Below, in pieces: positions 26,391 through 35,521 of a stretch of DNA of 64,000 bases (positions are counted from its first letter, which is position 1; the number at the start of each line of letters is the position of its first letter). The notes beneath the pieces are model-generated. The model was not told the origin of the DNA and did no database searches. It saw only the letters and a program-made list of their open reading frames with translations. Where the stretch lies: positions 111,197-175,196 of the forward strand of contig NZ_JATV01000007.1 in NCBI RefSeq assembly GCF_000611675.1, given 5' to 3'. A program made the translations under genes and the position numbers. This DNA is from Flavobacterium succinicans LMG 10402 (GTDB lineage: Bacteria > Bacteroidota > Bacteroidia > Flavobacteriales > Flavobacteriaceae).

Positions 26391-28117
26391 TAGTTTAATT
26401 GCATTGCAGCAATAATATTTTTTATTTTTTGATCTAAAATGTGTTCTACTTCCACAAAATCTTCCACAGCTTCTAGTGTAGTATTTACACTGATATAGAA
26501 TTTAATTTTAGGTTCTGTGCCACTTGGTCTTGCGCAAATTTTCGAACCATCTTCAGTATAATAAATTAGCACATTAGATTTTGGAATATCCATAGCCAGT
26601 TCTTCACCAGATAATAAATTTTTAGCAATTGAGGATTGGTAATCTTCCACCATGATTACACGTTGTCCGTCGATTTCTTTTACAGGATTTTCGCGCAAAT
26701 CAATCATCATTTGATTAATGGCTTGCAAGCCGTCCATTCCTTTTTTGGTCAATGAAACCAAATGTTCTTTGTAAAAACCGTGATCCACATAAAGTTGAAT
26801 CAATTCGTTGTAAACAGAGCTTCCTTTGGCTTTGGCTTGAGCAGCCAATTCACATACCAATAGGGTAGCAGCTACAGCATCTTTGTCTCTTACAGCATCG
26901 CCTACCATGAAACCAAAACTTTCTTCTCCACCACCAATGAATTGTAGTTCAGGGAAATCTTTGATCATTTTGGCAATCCATTTGAATCCTGTCAAGCCCA
27001 CTTTGCATTCTACGTTATAAGCAGTGGCTAATTCCATCATCATTGGAGTGGAAACTATGGTAGAACCTACAAATTGTTTACCGTTGATTTTTTCGGCTTG
27101 TTTCCATTTTTCTAACAAAAAGGAGGTCATCAAAATCATGGTTTGATTTCCGTTTAGCAATACCATTTTTCCTTCGTTATTGCGAACAGCAACTCCCAAA
27201 CGGTCACAGTCTGGATCTGTTCCTACCACAATGTCAGCGTTGGTTTTATCGGCCAATGCCAAAGCCATAGTAAGAGCTTCTGGTTCTTCTGGATTTGGAG
27301 ATTTTACCGTTGGAAAATCTCCGTTAGGAATGGCTTGCTCTTCAACTATATTAACGTTAGTGTAGCCTGCTTTGCTTAATGTTTCTGGGATGATCGTTAT
27401 GGATGTTCCATGCAAAGAAGTGAATACGATATTTAAGTTTTCTTTTGCGGCTGCGGGAGTGTTAAAACTAGAGTTTTCAATAGAGGATTGAATGAAGGCT
27501 TGGTCTAACTCAGTATCTATAAAATGAATCAAATCTTCGTTAGCCGAAAAATTAATTTCATCGTATTTTAAATTTTCAATCACATCGATGATGGCTCCAT
27601 CCTGAGGAGGAACAATTTGTCCGCCATCTTGCCAATATACTTTGTATCCGTTGTATTCTGGGGGATTGTGAGAGGCAGTGAGTACGATTCCACAATGACA
27701 GTTCAGGTGTTTTAAGGCAAAAGACAATTCTGGTGTAGGACGTAAATCCGAAAAAAGGAACACTTCGATTCCGTTAGCAGAAAATACATCTGCTACAACT
27801 TTTGCTAGTGTTTTACTATTATGACGACAGTCAAAAGCAATGGCTGCTTTTATTTGCTCACCAGGAAAAACACTTTTCAAGTAATTAGACAATCCTTGCG
27901 TGCTTTTTCCTAAGGTGTATTTGTTAATTCGATTGTCACCTACGCCCATAACGCCGCGCATTCCTCCGGTTCCGAATTCTAGATTTTTATAAAAACTCTC
28001 TTCTAAATCTTTTGGAGCGGTAGTCATTAATTCTTTTACAGCATCTTGAGTAGCGGTGTCAAAGGTTGGGGTAAGCCAGATATTTAGTGCGTCTAGAATG
28101 TTTTGTGGGATATTCAT
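26390..28117 (-). CDS. Phospho-sugar mutase (phosphoglucomutase/phosphomannomutase family)
   Basis: A 575-residue enzyme of the alpha-D-phosphohexomutase superfamily. Active-site landmarks: the phosphoserine loop [18 protein letters not shown], the metal-binding loop [14 protein letters not shown], the sugar-binding loop [13 protein letters not shown] and the phosphate-binding loop [14 protein letters not shown]. All catalytic residues are present. It interconverts hexose 1- and 6-phosphates; length (575) is closer to the glucose-1,6-bisphosphate-synthase/PGM2-like clade than to the 450-residue PMM/PGM. The product would feed nucleotide sugars for cell-envelope glycans. It is followed by an ABC exporter overlapping by one base. 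Confidence 0.93.
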   Translation of the reverse strand: MNIPQNILDALNIWLTPTFDTATQDAVKELMTTAPKDLEESFYKNLEFGTGGMRGVMGVGDNRINKYTLGKSTQGLSNYLKSVFPGEQIKAAIAFDCRHNSKTLAKVVADVFSANGIEVFLFSDLRPTPELSFALKHLNCHCGIVLTASHNPPEYNGYKVYWQDGGQIVPPQDGAIIDVIENLKYDEINFSANEDLIHFIDTELDQAFIQSSIENSSFNTPAAAKENLNIVFTSLHGTSITIIPETLSKAGYTNVNIVEEQAIPNGDFPTVKSPNPEEPEALTMALALADKTNADIVVGTDPDCDRLGVAVRNNEGKMVLLNGNQTMILMTSFLLEKWKQAEKINGKQFVGSTIVSTPMMMELATAYNVECKVGLTGFKWIAKMIKDFPELQFIGGGEESFGFMVGDAVRDKDAVAATLLVCELAAQAKAKGSSVYNELIQLYVDHGFYKEHLVSLTKKGMDGLQAINQMMIDLRENPVKEIDGQRVIMVEDYQSSIAKNLLSGEELAMDIPKSNVLIYYTEDGSKICARPSGTEPKIKFYISVNTTLEAVEDFVEVEHILDQKIKNIIAAMQLN

Positions 28118-28173
28118 TTTTTATTGATTTTATATGAAACAATAATTTGTGATTGCTTTTTTGTGTAACTCAA

Positions 28174-29130
28174 TTATAAATTAATTTGATTTGCAATTTT
28201 GTATCGCGCTTCATTGTTTTTGGTTCTCAAAATAATTTCACCCAGAAAACCTGCTAAAAATAGTTGAGTTCCTAGAACCATTGTAGTTAAAGCAATGTAA
28301 AACCAAGGATTATTGGTGATCAAAGTATACTTCATGTCGTTATACAAATGATACAGTTTTGAAACACCAATATAAGCAGCTGCAAAAAAGCCGATAATGA
28401 ACATTAAAGAGCCAATAGCGCCAAAAAGATGCATAGGTCTTTTGCCAAAACGCGATAAAAACCAAATGGTAATCAAATCTAAGAAGCCATTAATGAAACG
28501 GTCCATTCCAAATTTAGTTTCTCCGTATTTTCTAGCTTGATGTTGTACAACTTTTTCTCCAATTTTTCCAAATCCAGCATTTTTAGCCAAAACTGGAATA
28601 TATCGGTGCATTTCGCCAGAAACCTCAATGTTTTTGACTACTACATTTTTATACGCTTTTAATCCGCAGTTGAAATCATTCAGTTGTACACCAGAAGTTT
28701 TTCTGGCCGCCCAGTTGAATAATTTAGAAGGAAGATTTTTAGCAACTATCGAATCATAACGTTTCTTTTTCCATCCTGATACCAAATCGTATTTTTGCTC
28801 GGTAATCATGTTGTATAATCCTGGAATTTCGTCAGGACTATCCTGTAAATCGGCATCCATAGTGATGATCACTTCGCCTTTGGCTTGAGCAAATCCAGCA
28901 TGTAGTGCTTGCGATTTACCAAAGTTTTTCATAAAACGAATTCCTTTTACGTTGGAATTTGTTGCGGCAAAATTTTCAATAATAGTCCAAGAATTGTCGG
29001 TACTTCCGTCATCTAAAAAAAGGATTTCATAGGAGTAATTATTGGATTGCATCACTTTTAGGATCCAAGTGTACAATTCTTGTAAGGATTCCTCTTCGTT
29101 AAGAAGTGGTATTAGGATAGTTAAATTCAT
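28174..29130 (-). CDS. Family 2 glycosyltransferase, polyprenyl-phosphate type with two membrane helices
   Basis: A 318-residue protein. The catalytic GT-A domain is at residues 1-230 with ILIPLLNEEESLQELY, FLDDGSTDNSW and ITMDADLQDSPDEIPGLY. The last carries the DxD metal motif. Two membrane helices follow: GAIGSLMFIIGFFAAAYIG (about 240) and FYIALTTMVLGTQLFLAGFL (about 277). This layout matches ArnC/GtrB/DPM-like enzymes that transfer a sugar from a nucleotide donor to a polyprenyl phosphate on the cytoplasmic side. Sugar and acceptor are not determined. It lies between DUF4199 and the phosphohexomutase gene on the same strand. Confidence 0.9.
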   Translation of the reverse strand: MNLTILIPLLNEEESLQELYTWILKVMQSNNYSYEILFLDDGSTDNSWTIIENFAATNSNVKGIRFMKNFGKSQALHAGFAQAKGEVIITMDADLQDSPDEIPGLYNMITEQKYDLVSGWKKKRYDSIVAKNLPSKLFNWAARKTSGVQLNDFNCGLKAYKNVVVKNIEVSGEMHRYIPVLAKNAGFGKIGEKVVQHQARKYGETKFGMDRFINGFLDLITIWFLSRFGKRPMHLFGAIGSLMFIIGFFAAAYIGVSKLYHLYNDMKYTLITNNPWFYIALTTMVLGTQLFLAGFLGEIILRTKNNEARYKIANQINL

Positions 29131-29139
29131 TTAATTGTT

Positions 29140-29673
29140 TTATTCTTGATGTGTTTTTCTTGTTTTGAAAAAGGCAGCCATAAGTAATCCGAAAATAGAG
29201 CTTAGGGCAATATTAGTAAAAAGACCTTTAAATTGCGAAGCAATACTGAATTGACTATTTTCTTTCATGCCTTTGATTGCCTCGTTTATTGCGGTGGCAG
29301 GTGTGTTAAATTTTTTCATCATATTTACCGTGAATTTGATGGTCATTTCTTCTAGCGTTTCTTTGGCCGCAGGATCTATGAAGTTCCAAAGTACGATGTT
29401 GAAAAGTGTCACGATCAAAAGACCGATAACGGTATAAATAAAATAGGTGGTAAAAGCATCTTTAAATGAAAAGTCAACTTGTAATTCTTTTTTGGTTTTG
29501 GTAAGTAAAATGATAGATAGAGTCAACGAAATGGTAATGTTGATAAGGAAAAGCCAAGAATTAAGAAATAAATTTAAATCTATTGCGTACATTATTGCAA
29601 TAGTTAAACATGAGATAATCCCGCTGATAATGCCAAAAGTAATACCGTTTTTTTTAATAATTTCGTTGATCAT
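29140..29673 (-). CDS. DUF4199 domain-containing membrane protein
   Basis: A 177-residue integral membrane protein. Hydrophobic segments are ISGIISCLTIAIMYAIDLNL, LFLINITISLTLSIILL, YFIYTVIGLLIVTLFNIVLW and a last one near IALSSIFGLLMAAFFK, so four membrane helices are likely. DUF4199 is a Bacteroidota family of unknown function that commonly sits just upstream of a family 2 glycosyltransferase, as here with a 9-base gap. It may help the glycosyltransferase or its lipid product, but this is inference from position. Confidence 0.88.
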   Translation of the reverse strand: MINEIIKKNGITFGIISGIISCLTIAIMYAIDLNLFLNSWLFLINITISLTLSIILLTKTKKELQVDFSFKDAFTTYFIYTVIGLLIVTLFNIVLWNFIDPAAKETLEEMTIKFTVNMMKKFNTPATAINEAIKGMKENSQFSIASQFKGLFTNIALSSIFGLLMAAFFKTRKTHQE

Positions 29674-29772
29674 AGTGGTTTGGTTTTTAATTAGTCCACA
29701 AATATAGCAATTCTGCTTTTATTGAGGCTAAAAAATGTTTCCTAGGAAAAGCTAAAAAAAACAAAGTAAAGG

Positions 29773-29802
29773 TTTGTAATTCTAAAAATAAGTGTAAATT
29801 TG
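29773..29802 (+). promoter_or_regulatory. Bacteroidota-type promoter for rpmE2
   Basis: TTTG (29773-29776) is followed by 18 bases and TAAATTTG (29795-29802). Transcription should begin near 29809, giving a leader of about 105 bases before the L31 start codon. Confidence 0.75.
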
Positions 29803-29914
29803 CACACTCAAAAATAATAGTGTAAATAAAAAGTTATAAGATGTTTATACCTTTTCACTCAGAAGAAAAGCTGCAAAACAAATTATAATTGAACTAATAA
29901 AAAAAAGATTTAAG

Positions 29915-30166
29915 ATGAAAAAAGGTATTCACCCAGAGAATTACAGATTAGTTGCTTTCAAAGACATGTCAAATGACGATGTTTTTATTACTAAATCTAC
30001 AGCAGAAACTAAAGAAACAATTATTCACGAAGGCGTTGAATATCCAGTAGTAAAAATGGAGATTTCTAGAACTTCTCACCCTTTTTACACAGGTAAATCT
30101 AAACTTATCGATACTGCAGGACGTATTGATAAATTCAAAACTAAATACGCAAAACACGTTAAATAA
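29915..30166 (+). CDS. rpmE2: 50S ribosomal protein L31, type B
   Basis: An 83-residue ribosomal protein. It starts [20 protein letters not shown], has the insert region [17 protein letters not shown] and ends with the conserved [11 protein letters not shown]. There are no CxxC pairs, so it is the zinc-independent (B, or C-minus) form, and it is longer than the 70-residue zinc form. The gene has a strong promoter, a leader of about 105 bases and its own terminator. In other bacteria this form replaces the zinc form under zinc limitation via Zur; here the strong promoter suggests constitutive use, typical for Bacteroidota. Confidence 0.97.
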   Translation: MKKGIHPENYRLVAFKDMSNDDVFITKSTAETKETIIHEGVEYPVVKMEISRTSHPFYTGKSKLIDTAGRIDKFKTKYAKHVK

Positions 30167-30189
30167 TTTTAACTCGTTTTTAAATTCAG

Positions 30190-30221
30190 CAAAGCCTTTC
30201 TTTACAGAGAGGCTTTTTTTG
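30190..30221 (+). terminator. Intrinsic terminator of rpmE2
   Basis: The arms AAAGCCTTTC and GAGAGGCTTT, one G-T pair, are followed by TTTTTTT just past the rpmE2 stop. Confidence 0.85.
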
Positions 30222-30331
30222 TGATCGTAATTCGGTTTACAGACCTGGCGTCTTTAATTTATACCATAAAATAATTTAACTTTGTGCGCGATAGCCAAAT
30301 CGAAATAAAACAATAGCCAAATTAAATTTTT

Positions 30332-31507
30332 ATGAACTACATACTTTTTGACGGACCCGCTCGAAATGCTTTGTTACCGTTTACCTTTACCCGACCCGTT
30401 GCAGATATTCTGGTGGGTATTATGACCATTCGTCAAAAATGGGAATTGCACCTTGGGTCGACTACCACAACTTTGACCGAAGAGTATTTATCGGACAAAT
30501 ATCCGATGGTTGAATTAGAAGGAAATGTCATGATCAATGCGTCTTTTTTGCCTAATGCTATTTTGGCCGAATTAGTGAGTAACCTTGAAGCCAATCAAGC
30601 TATTTTTAAGAAAGATGAAATCATTGCTTTTTATACATCCGAAAATCAAGAAGAAGTCGATTTTGATACGTATGAAATTATAGAATACAACGACGATTGT
30701 ATTACTATTGAAAATACTTGGGATATTTTTTCAAAAAATGATGCTGCTATTCGAGAAGATTTTGAGTTTTTGACTCAAGATAGAAGATCGCAACAAATAC
30801 CTAAAAGTGTCAATGTCATTGCTCCCGAGAATGTCTTTATCGAAGAAGGTGCGAAATTAGAGTTTGTGACGTTGAACGCTTCGTCTGGACCCATTTATAT
30901 TGGTAAAGATAGCGAGATTATGGAGGGTTCTGTGATTCGTGGCCCTTTCGCTTTATGTGAAAAGGCACAAGTAAAAATGGGATCAAAAGTCTATGGTGCT
31001 ACCACAGTAGGGCCAGGGTCTCGAATTGGTGGAGAGGTTAAAAACTCGGTTGTTTTTGCCAACGCAAATAAAGGCCATGAAGGGTTTTTAGGAGATTCGG
31101 TTTTGGGCGAATGGTGTAATATTGGTGCTGATAGTAACAATTCAAATCTTAAAAACAACTATGAAGAAGTGCGTTTGTGGAGCTATGAAACTGAGGGTTT
31201 TGCAAAAACAGGGCTTCAGTTTTGTGGCTTAATGATGGGCGACCATAGTAAGTGTGGTATCAATACGATGTTCAATACTGGGACTGTAGTAGGAGTGAGT
31301 GCTAATATTTTTGGCAGTGGGTTTCCTAGAAATTTTGTTCCGAGTTTTTCATGGGGAGGAGCTTCTGGATTTACGACATATTTGACCAAAAAAGCTTTTG
31401 AAACTGCACGATTGGTCATGTCGCGTCGCAATGTGGCTTTTGATGAAAAAGAAGCAGCTATTTTAGAACATGTTTTTGAAGTGACCAAAAAATATCGCAA
31501 AGAATAG
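30332..31507 (+). CDS. GlmU-like putative nucleotidyltransferase with left-handed beta-helix
   Basis: A 391-residue protein. The N-terminus starts NYILFDGPARNALLPFTFTR, a motif of a Bacteroidota family annotated as GlmU-like or putative sugar nucleotidyltransferase. From about residue 155 a left-handed parallel beta-helix begins: INVIAPENVFIEEGAKLEF, GPIYIGKDSEIMEGSVIRGP, VGPGSRIGGEVKNSVVFANA, consistent with an acyl- or acetyltransferase-type hexapeptide region. The classical GlmU pyrophosphorylase signature (LAAGxGTRMxS) is absent, so the N-terminal activity is doubtful. It may act in UDP-GlcNAc or related sugar-nucleotide metabolism. A -7 box TAACTTTG lies at 30277-30284. Confidence 0.85.
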   Translation: MNYILFDGPARNALLPFTFTRPVADILVGIMTIRQKWELHLGSTTTTLTEEYLSDKYPMVELEGNVMINASFLPNAILAELVSNLEANQAIFKKDEIIAFYTSENQEEVDFDTYEIIEYNDDCITIENTWDIFSKNDAAIREDFEFLTQDRRSQQIPKSVNVIAPENVFIEEGAKLEFVTLNASSGPIYIGKDSEIMEGSVIRGPFALCEKAQVKMGSKVYGATTVGPGSRIGGEVKNSVVFANANKGHEGFLGDSVLGEWCNIGADSNNSNLKNNYEEVRLWSYETEGFAKTGLQFCGLMMGDHSKCGINTMFNTGTVVGVSANIFGSGFPRNFVPSFSWGGASGFTTYLTKKAFETARLVMSRRNVAFDEKEAAILEHVFEVTKKYRKE

Positions 31508-31529
31508 TTAGCGCTTCAACTATTTATAG

Positions 31530-31563
31530 AAAATGCCTTTTCGTTTTGGAGAGGCATTTTTTA
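31530..31563 (+). terminator. Intrinsic terminator of the GlmU-like gene
   Basis: The arms AAAATGCCT and AGGCATTTT, extended by weak pairs, are followed by T residues. It is 23 bases past the stop codon. Confidence 0.75.
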
Positions 31564-31585
31564 TTGTACATAATCAGGTTAGCAA

Positions 31586-31615
31586 TTGCGCAATTCTTTA
31601 TTTAAACTATCTTTG
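31586..31615 (+). promoter_or_regulatory. Bacteroidota-type promoter for the ABC-F gene
   Basis: TTG (31586-31588) is followed by exactly 19 bases and TATCTTTG (31608-31615), an exact match to the consensus. The start codon is 67 bases further on. Confidence 0.75.
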
Positions 31616-31681
31616 CACCTTCAAAATTTTGGCGTTCGAAATCATCTGATTTTTAACCTCTAACCTTTTATTTTTAAATTA

Positions 31682-33319
31682 ATGATTACAGTAAACGATA
31701 TTGCCGTTGAATTTGGTGGCACAACGCTGTTTAGCGAAGTTACATTTGCTATCAACGAAACTGATAAAATTGCCCTTATGGGTAAAAATGGAGCAGGAAA
31801 ATCTACTTTGTTAAAAATCGTTGCAGGTGCAAATAAGCCTACTCGCGGTATTATTTCGGCGCCAAGTGATGCGGTGGTGGCTTACTTGCCACAGCATTTA
31901 TTGACGGAAGATAATTGTACTGTTATGGAAGAGACATCCAAAGCTTTTGCGGGTGTTTTGAATATGAAAAAAGAAATTGACGAAATCAATGAGCAATTAA
32001 CGATTCGTACGGATTATGAAAGTGATGAATACATGAAATTGATTGAACGAGTTTCAGAACTTTCAGAAAAATATTATTCTATTGAAGAGGTTAATTACGA
32101 AGCTGAAGTTGAAAAAATATTAAAAGGTTTAGGTTTTGAAAGAGAAGATTTTAGTCGTCCAACGAAAGAGTTTTCTGGTGGTTGGAGAATGCGAATTGAA
32201 TTGGCGAAAATTCTTTTGACAAAACCTGATTTGATTCTACTCGATGAGCCCACCAATCACTTGGATATGGATAGTATCGAATGGTTGGAAGACTTTTTGA
32301 TTAATCAAGCCAAAGCGGTAATGGTAATTTCTCACGATAGAGCTTTTGTAGATAATATTACAAATAGAACGATCGAAGTGACAATGGGAAGAATTTACGA
32401 CTACAAAGCCAAATATTCTCACTATTTAGAGTTGCGAAAAGACAGACGCGTTCACCAGCAAAAGGCATACGATGAGCAACAAAAATTTATAGCAGATAAT
32501 CAAGCATTCATTGAGCGTTTTCGCGGTACTTTTTCTAAAACCGATGCCGTGCAATCTCGTGTCAGAATGTTAGAGAAAATTGTTCCAATTGAAGTAGATG
32601 AAATTGATACTTCGGCTTTAAAATTGAAATTTCCACCATCGGCTCGTTCAGGTCAATATCCAGTTATTGTTAAAGATTTGGAAAAGTCGTATGGTGATAA
32701 ATTGATTTTTAAAGATGCCAATTTAGTCATTGAGCGCGGACAAAAAGTGGCTTTCGTAGGTAAAAATGGTGAAGGTAAATCTACGATGATTAAAGCCATT
32801 ATGAAAGAAATTGAAATTAATGGAGGTTCTGTAGAAGTTGGACACAATGCACAAATTGGTTATTTTGCTCAAAATCAAGCAGCAATGTTAGATGAAAATG
32901 CTACCATATTTGAAACCATTGATAGAATTGCAGTGGGTGATGTTCGAACTCAAATAAAAAATATTCTTGGCGCGTTTATGTTTCAAGGAGATGATATTCA
33001 AAAGAAAGTAAAAGTGCTTTCTGGGGGAGAAAAAACGCGTTTGGCCATGATTAAATTGTTATTAGAACCCGTAAATCTTCTAATTCTGGATGAGCCTTCC
33101 AATCACTTGGATATGAAAACTAAAGATATTATTAAAGATGCGTTGCGTGATTTTGACGGAACTTTAATTCTAGTTTCGCACGACAGGGATTTTCTTGACG
33201 GATTGGCCACAAAAGTTTTCGAGTTTGGAAACAAACGAGTGATAGAACATTTTGAAGACATCAAAGGTTTTCTTGCTCATAAGAAAATGGATAGTATGCG
33301 AGAAATCGAAAAGAAATAA
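31682..33319 (+). CDS. ABC-F family ATPase
   Basis: A 545-residue protein with two ABC ATPase domains and no membrane part. First domain: Walker A LMGKNGAGKSTLLKIVAG, signature FSGGWRMRIELA, Walker B LILLDEPTNHLD. Second domain: FVGKNGEGKSTMIKAIM, LSGGEKTRLAMIK and LLILDEPSNHLD. The linker between them is about 80 residues with charged helical sequence (LRKDRRVHQQKAYDEQQ), typical of the P-site tRNA interaction motif region. The family acts on ribosomes as translation factors, EttA/Uup/YbiT-like, or gives antibiotic resistance. The long domains and absence of an antibiotic-resistance-type extended linker favour a housekeeping role. Confidence 0.93.
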   Translation: MITVNDIAVEFGGTTLFSEVTFAINETDKIALMGKNGAGKSTLLKIVAGANKPTRGIISAPSDAVVAYLPQHLLTEDNCTVMEETSKAFAGVLNMKKEIDEINEQLTIRTDYESDEYMKLIERVSELSEKYYSIEEVNYEAEVEKILKGLGFEREDFSRPTKEFSGGWRMRIELAKILLTKPDLILLDEPTNHLDMDSIEWLEDFLINQAKAVMVISHDRAFVDNITNRTIEVTMGRIYDYKAKYSHYLELRKDRRVHQQKAYDEQQKFIADNQAFIERFRGTFSKTDAVQSRVRMLEKIVPIEVDEIDTSALKLKFPPSARSGQYPVIVKDLEKSYGDKLIFKDANLVIERGQKVAFVGKNGEGKSTMIKAIMKEIEINGGSVEVGHNAQIGYFAQNQAAMLDENATIFETIDRIAVGDVRTQIKNILGAFMFQGDDIQKKVKVLSGGEKTRLAMIKLLLEPVNLLILDEPSNHLDMKTKDIIKDALRDFDGTLILVSHDRDFLDGLATKVFEFGNKRVIEHFEDIKGFLAHKKMDSMREIEKK

Positions 33320-33340
33320 TTTAGTTTTTCTAAAATATAA

Positions 33341-33375
33341 AAAAAGGCAAGTGGTTCGTTCACTTGCCTTTTTTG
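33341..33375. terminator. Bidirectional hairpin terminator
   Basis: The arms AAAAAGGCAAGTG and CACTTGCCTTTTT enclose GTTCGTT. It separates the convergent ABC-F and ABC-2 permease genes and has A and T runs on both sides. Confidence 0.88.
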
Positions 33376-33381
33376 TGTTTT

Positions 33382-34542
33382 TTATGATTCTGCTTGTGTT
33401 ACCTTTTTGCTTTTGAAATACAAGGCAATGAAAGATAATATGGAGCAGACGAGCCCAATAATGATCATGTTTATAATGGAGCTTCGTACTTGGTAGAGCG
33501 ATCCTTCTTCAATGATTAAGGTTCTAAAAGCTTTTAAAAAGTGGGTTAATGGAATTACATTCGCAACACCCTGAACCCAATTGGGCATTTGACTTAGCGG
33601 CCAGCTGAAACCACTCAAAATAAAACTAGGTGTGGCAATGACCATTAGAATTTCGGTGGCTTTTAGTTGACTTGGGATCAATATGGAGACCAAAATGCCA
33701 ATAAAAGAAACCGAAAGTATAAAAATTCCCGCGACTAGTGTCAGTTCTGGTAAGTTAGTAAAGAAGGGAATTCGGAAATAAAAAGTAAAAAACCAATACA
33801 TCAGCCACACGCCAAAACTCATGATTAGATATGGGAGTATTTTGATCACCATCATTTGTATTATAGAATTGCTTTTTTGTACTAAAAAAGAAAACGTTCC
33901 ATTTTCAAATTCTGAAGCAAAAGACAAGGCTAATGCCAAAAGCATGACTTGTTGTAATACTGCAGCCAATACTCCGGGCCACAAGTAATACATGTAGTTG
34001 GTGCTACGGTTGAATTTTTTTATGAAGGTAGTTTTGAATGGTTCGTATTGTGAGCTAATGGCTTTTTCGGGGATTCCTTGTTTACGCAACGTTTCCATTT
34101 GAACGCCAGCTTTCAACGTTCCTAAGCACACTTGTATGGCTGTTGAGGCATAATTGGCTGTTAAAATATTGGCCGTGTTGACAATAGTAGTGATTTCGGG
34201 GTATTTTTTGGTGAACACCATTTTTTGAAATCCTTTTGGAATAATGACAACGCTATTGGCTTCGAGTTCAATGACATGATCGGATAGGTTGTTTTGGTCG
34301 TAAAGTACTTTAGCAACATTTATGACTTCGTCGTCGTTAAACATTTCAATGGCTTTGGCGCTCATTTCAGATTGATCCAAGTCTACTACGAGTATCGGTA
34401 AGTCGGTTACTTTTCCTTTGCTATAGACATATCCTAACAAGATAGCATAAAGTAATGGAGCCCCAATAAATAGCATTCGGAGAATGTTGTTTTGCCAAAA
34501 CAATCCAAATTCTCTTTTGAATAAAAAAAGGAAATTTTTCAT
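33382..34542 (-). CDS. ABC-2 type efflux permease
   Basis: A 386-residue integral membrane protein of the YhhJ/YbhS type. The first helix is at about residues 20-40 (LRMLFIGAPLLYAILLGYVY), then a large periplasmic domain with VVIIPKGFQKMVF typical of these exporters, and five C-terminal helices from about 188 (YLWPGVLAAVLQQVMLLALAL, FILSVSFIGILVSIL, SFILSGFSWPLSQMP). The ATG overlaps the stop of the HlyD gene by four bases (ATGA). It is the last gene of a TolC-HlyD-permease operon. No ATP-binding subunit is found in the operon. Confidence 0.9.
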   Translation of the reverse strand: MKNFLFLFKREFGLFWQNNILRMLFIGAPLLYAILLGYVYSKGKVTDLPILVVDLDQSEMSAKAIEMFNDDEVINVAKVLYDQNNLSDHVIELEANSVVIIPKGFQKMVFTKKYPEITTIVNTANILTANYASTAIQVCLGTLKAGVQMETLRKQGIPEKAISSQYEPFKTTFIKKFNRSTNYMYYLWPGVLAAVLQQVMLLALALSFASEFENGTFSFLVQKSNSIIQMMVIKILPYLIMSFGVWLMYWFFTFYFRIPFFTNLPELTLVAGIFILSVSFIGILVSILIPSQLKATEILMVIATPSFILSGFSWPLSQMPNWVQGVANVIPLTHFLKAFRTLIIEEGSLYQVRSSIINMIIIGLVCSILSFIALYFKSKKVTQAES

Positions 34543-35498
34543 GATTTAAGAGCTATGGTTGCGGTGGTTTTCGAAATTAAGTCCTTGGTTTCAGAAGGGT
34601 TGGTAGGGGTGATTTTAATTTCAAAAAGACTTTCTTGTAATTCATAATCTGGATATGCCGTTGCAATATTTCCGTAAGCACTTAATTGTTTTATAGATGT
34701 TACAACACCTTGAATGGTTTGTTTAGAGTACGGAATGGTTACGCTAACTGTTTCTCCTTTTTTGTATAGGTTCAATTTACTTTCAGGCAGTGTAAAACGG
34801 AAAGTAACACTGTTTTTGATGTTGCCATTAAAAAGGGTGTAGCCAGGTAAAGCTAATTCGCCTAAACTTAATGTTATGGTTTCGATTGACATATCTTGTG
34901 GTGCAATAACAAAGCGTTCTTGTTCTGCAGTTTCTACTTCTAGTAAGGCGCCATAGGCTCTTTCTTGTTGTCCTAAGGCCATGGTTTGTTGTTCTATTCT
35001 TGCGCCTTTTTTAGCGTCGTCTATTTCGGCTTGTACTGCATTATATTGTGCTAAAGCGCCTTGGTATTTGGCAAAAGTTTCGTCGTAGGTTTGCTGGGAA
35101 ACTAAGGAGTCTTTGAGCATGTTTTTTAGTCTTTGAATGGATTTTTGAGCAAATTCAAATTGTTCTTTTAGTCCCATTCTTTTGGCTTCTAACTGCTTCA
35201 TTTGATTGTCTGTTGCTCCTTTTAAAGCCATTGTATATTGTGCTTTAGCACTCACAACGGCTCCTTTGGCTTGGTTTTTCTTTGCGTCAACTTCTGGAAT
35301 ATCCAATTGCGCTAAGGTATCTCCTTTTTTGACCCAATCTCCTTCTTTTACAAACAAGCGGACAATCTTACCCGGCACTTTACTGACCACAGCAATTTGT
35401 TCGTATTCTACCTTGCCTTGAATAATTGTATTTTTTTTTGTTTTTTGACAGCTAAAAAATGTAAGGGTCAAAAGTAATAGTGTAGCTATTTTTTTCAT
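34539..35498 (-). CDS. HlyD-family membrane fusion protein (lipoprotein)
   Basis: A protein of about 319 residues. The ATG at 35498 gives a lipoprotein signal (MKKIATLLLLTLTFFSCQ, Cys at position 17). A biotinyl-lipoyl-like motif PGKIVRLFVKEGDWVKKGDT starts the mature domain. A long coiled-coil hairpin follows (LEAKRMGLKEQFEFAQKSIQ), and the C-terminal part is beta-rich with VTIPYSKQTIQGVVTSIK. It bridges the inner-membrane permease and the outer-membrane TolC channel in the periplasm. It starts 23 bases past the TolC stop and overlaps the permease gene. Confidence 0.93.
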   Translation of the reverse strand: MKKIATLLLLTLTFFSCQKTKKNTIIQGKVEYEQIAVVSKVPGKIVRLFVKEGDWVKKGDTLAQLDIPEVDAKKNQAKGAVVSAKAQYTMALKGATDNQMKQLEAKRMGLKEQFEFAQKSIQRLKNMLKDSLVSQQTYDETFAKYQGALAQYNAVQAEIDDAKKGARIEQQTMALGQQERAYGALLEVETAEQERFVIAPQDMSIETITLSLGELALPGYTLFNGNIKNSVTFRFTLPESKLNLYKKGETVSVTIPYSKQTIQGVVTSIKQLSAYGNIATAYPDYELQESLFEIKITPTNPSETKDLISKTTATIALKS

Positions 35499-35521
35499 AA
35501 TAATAGGTCTCAAATAATAAA

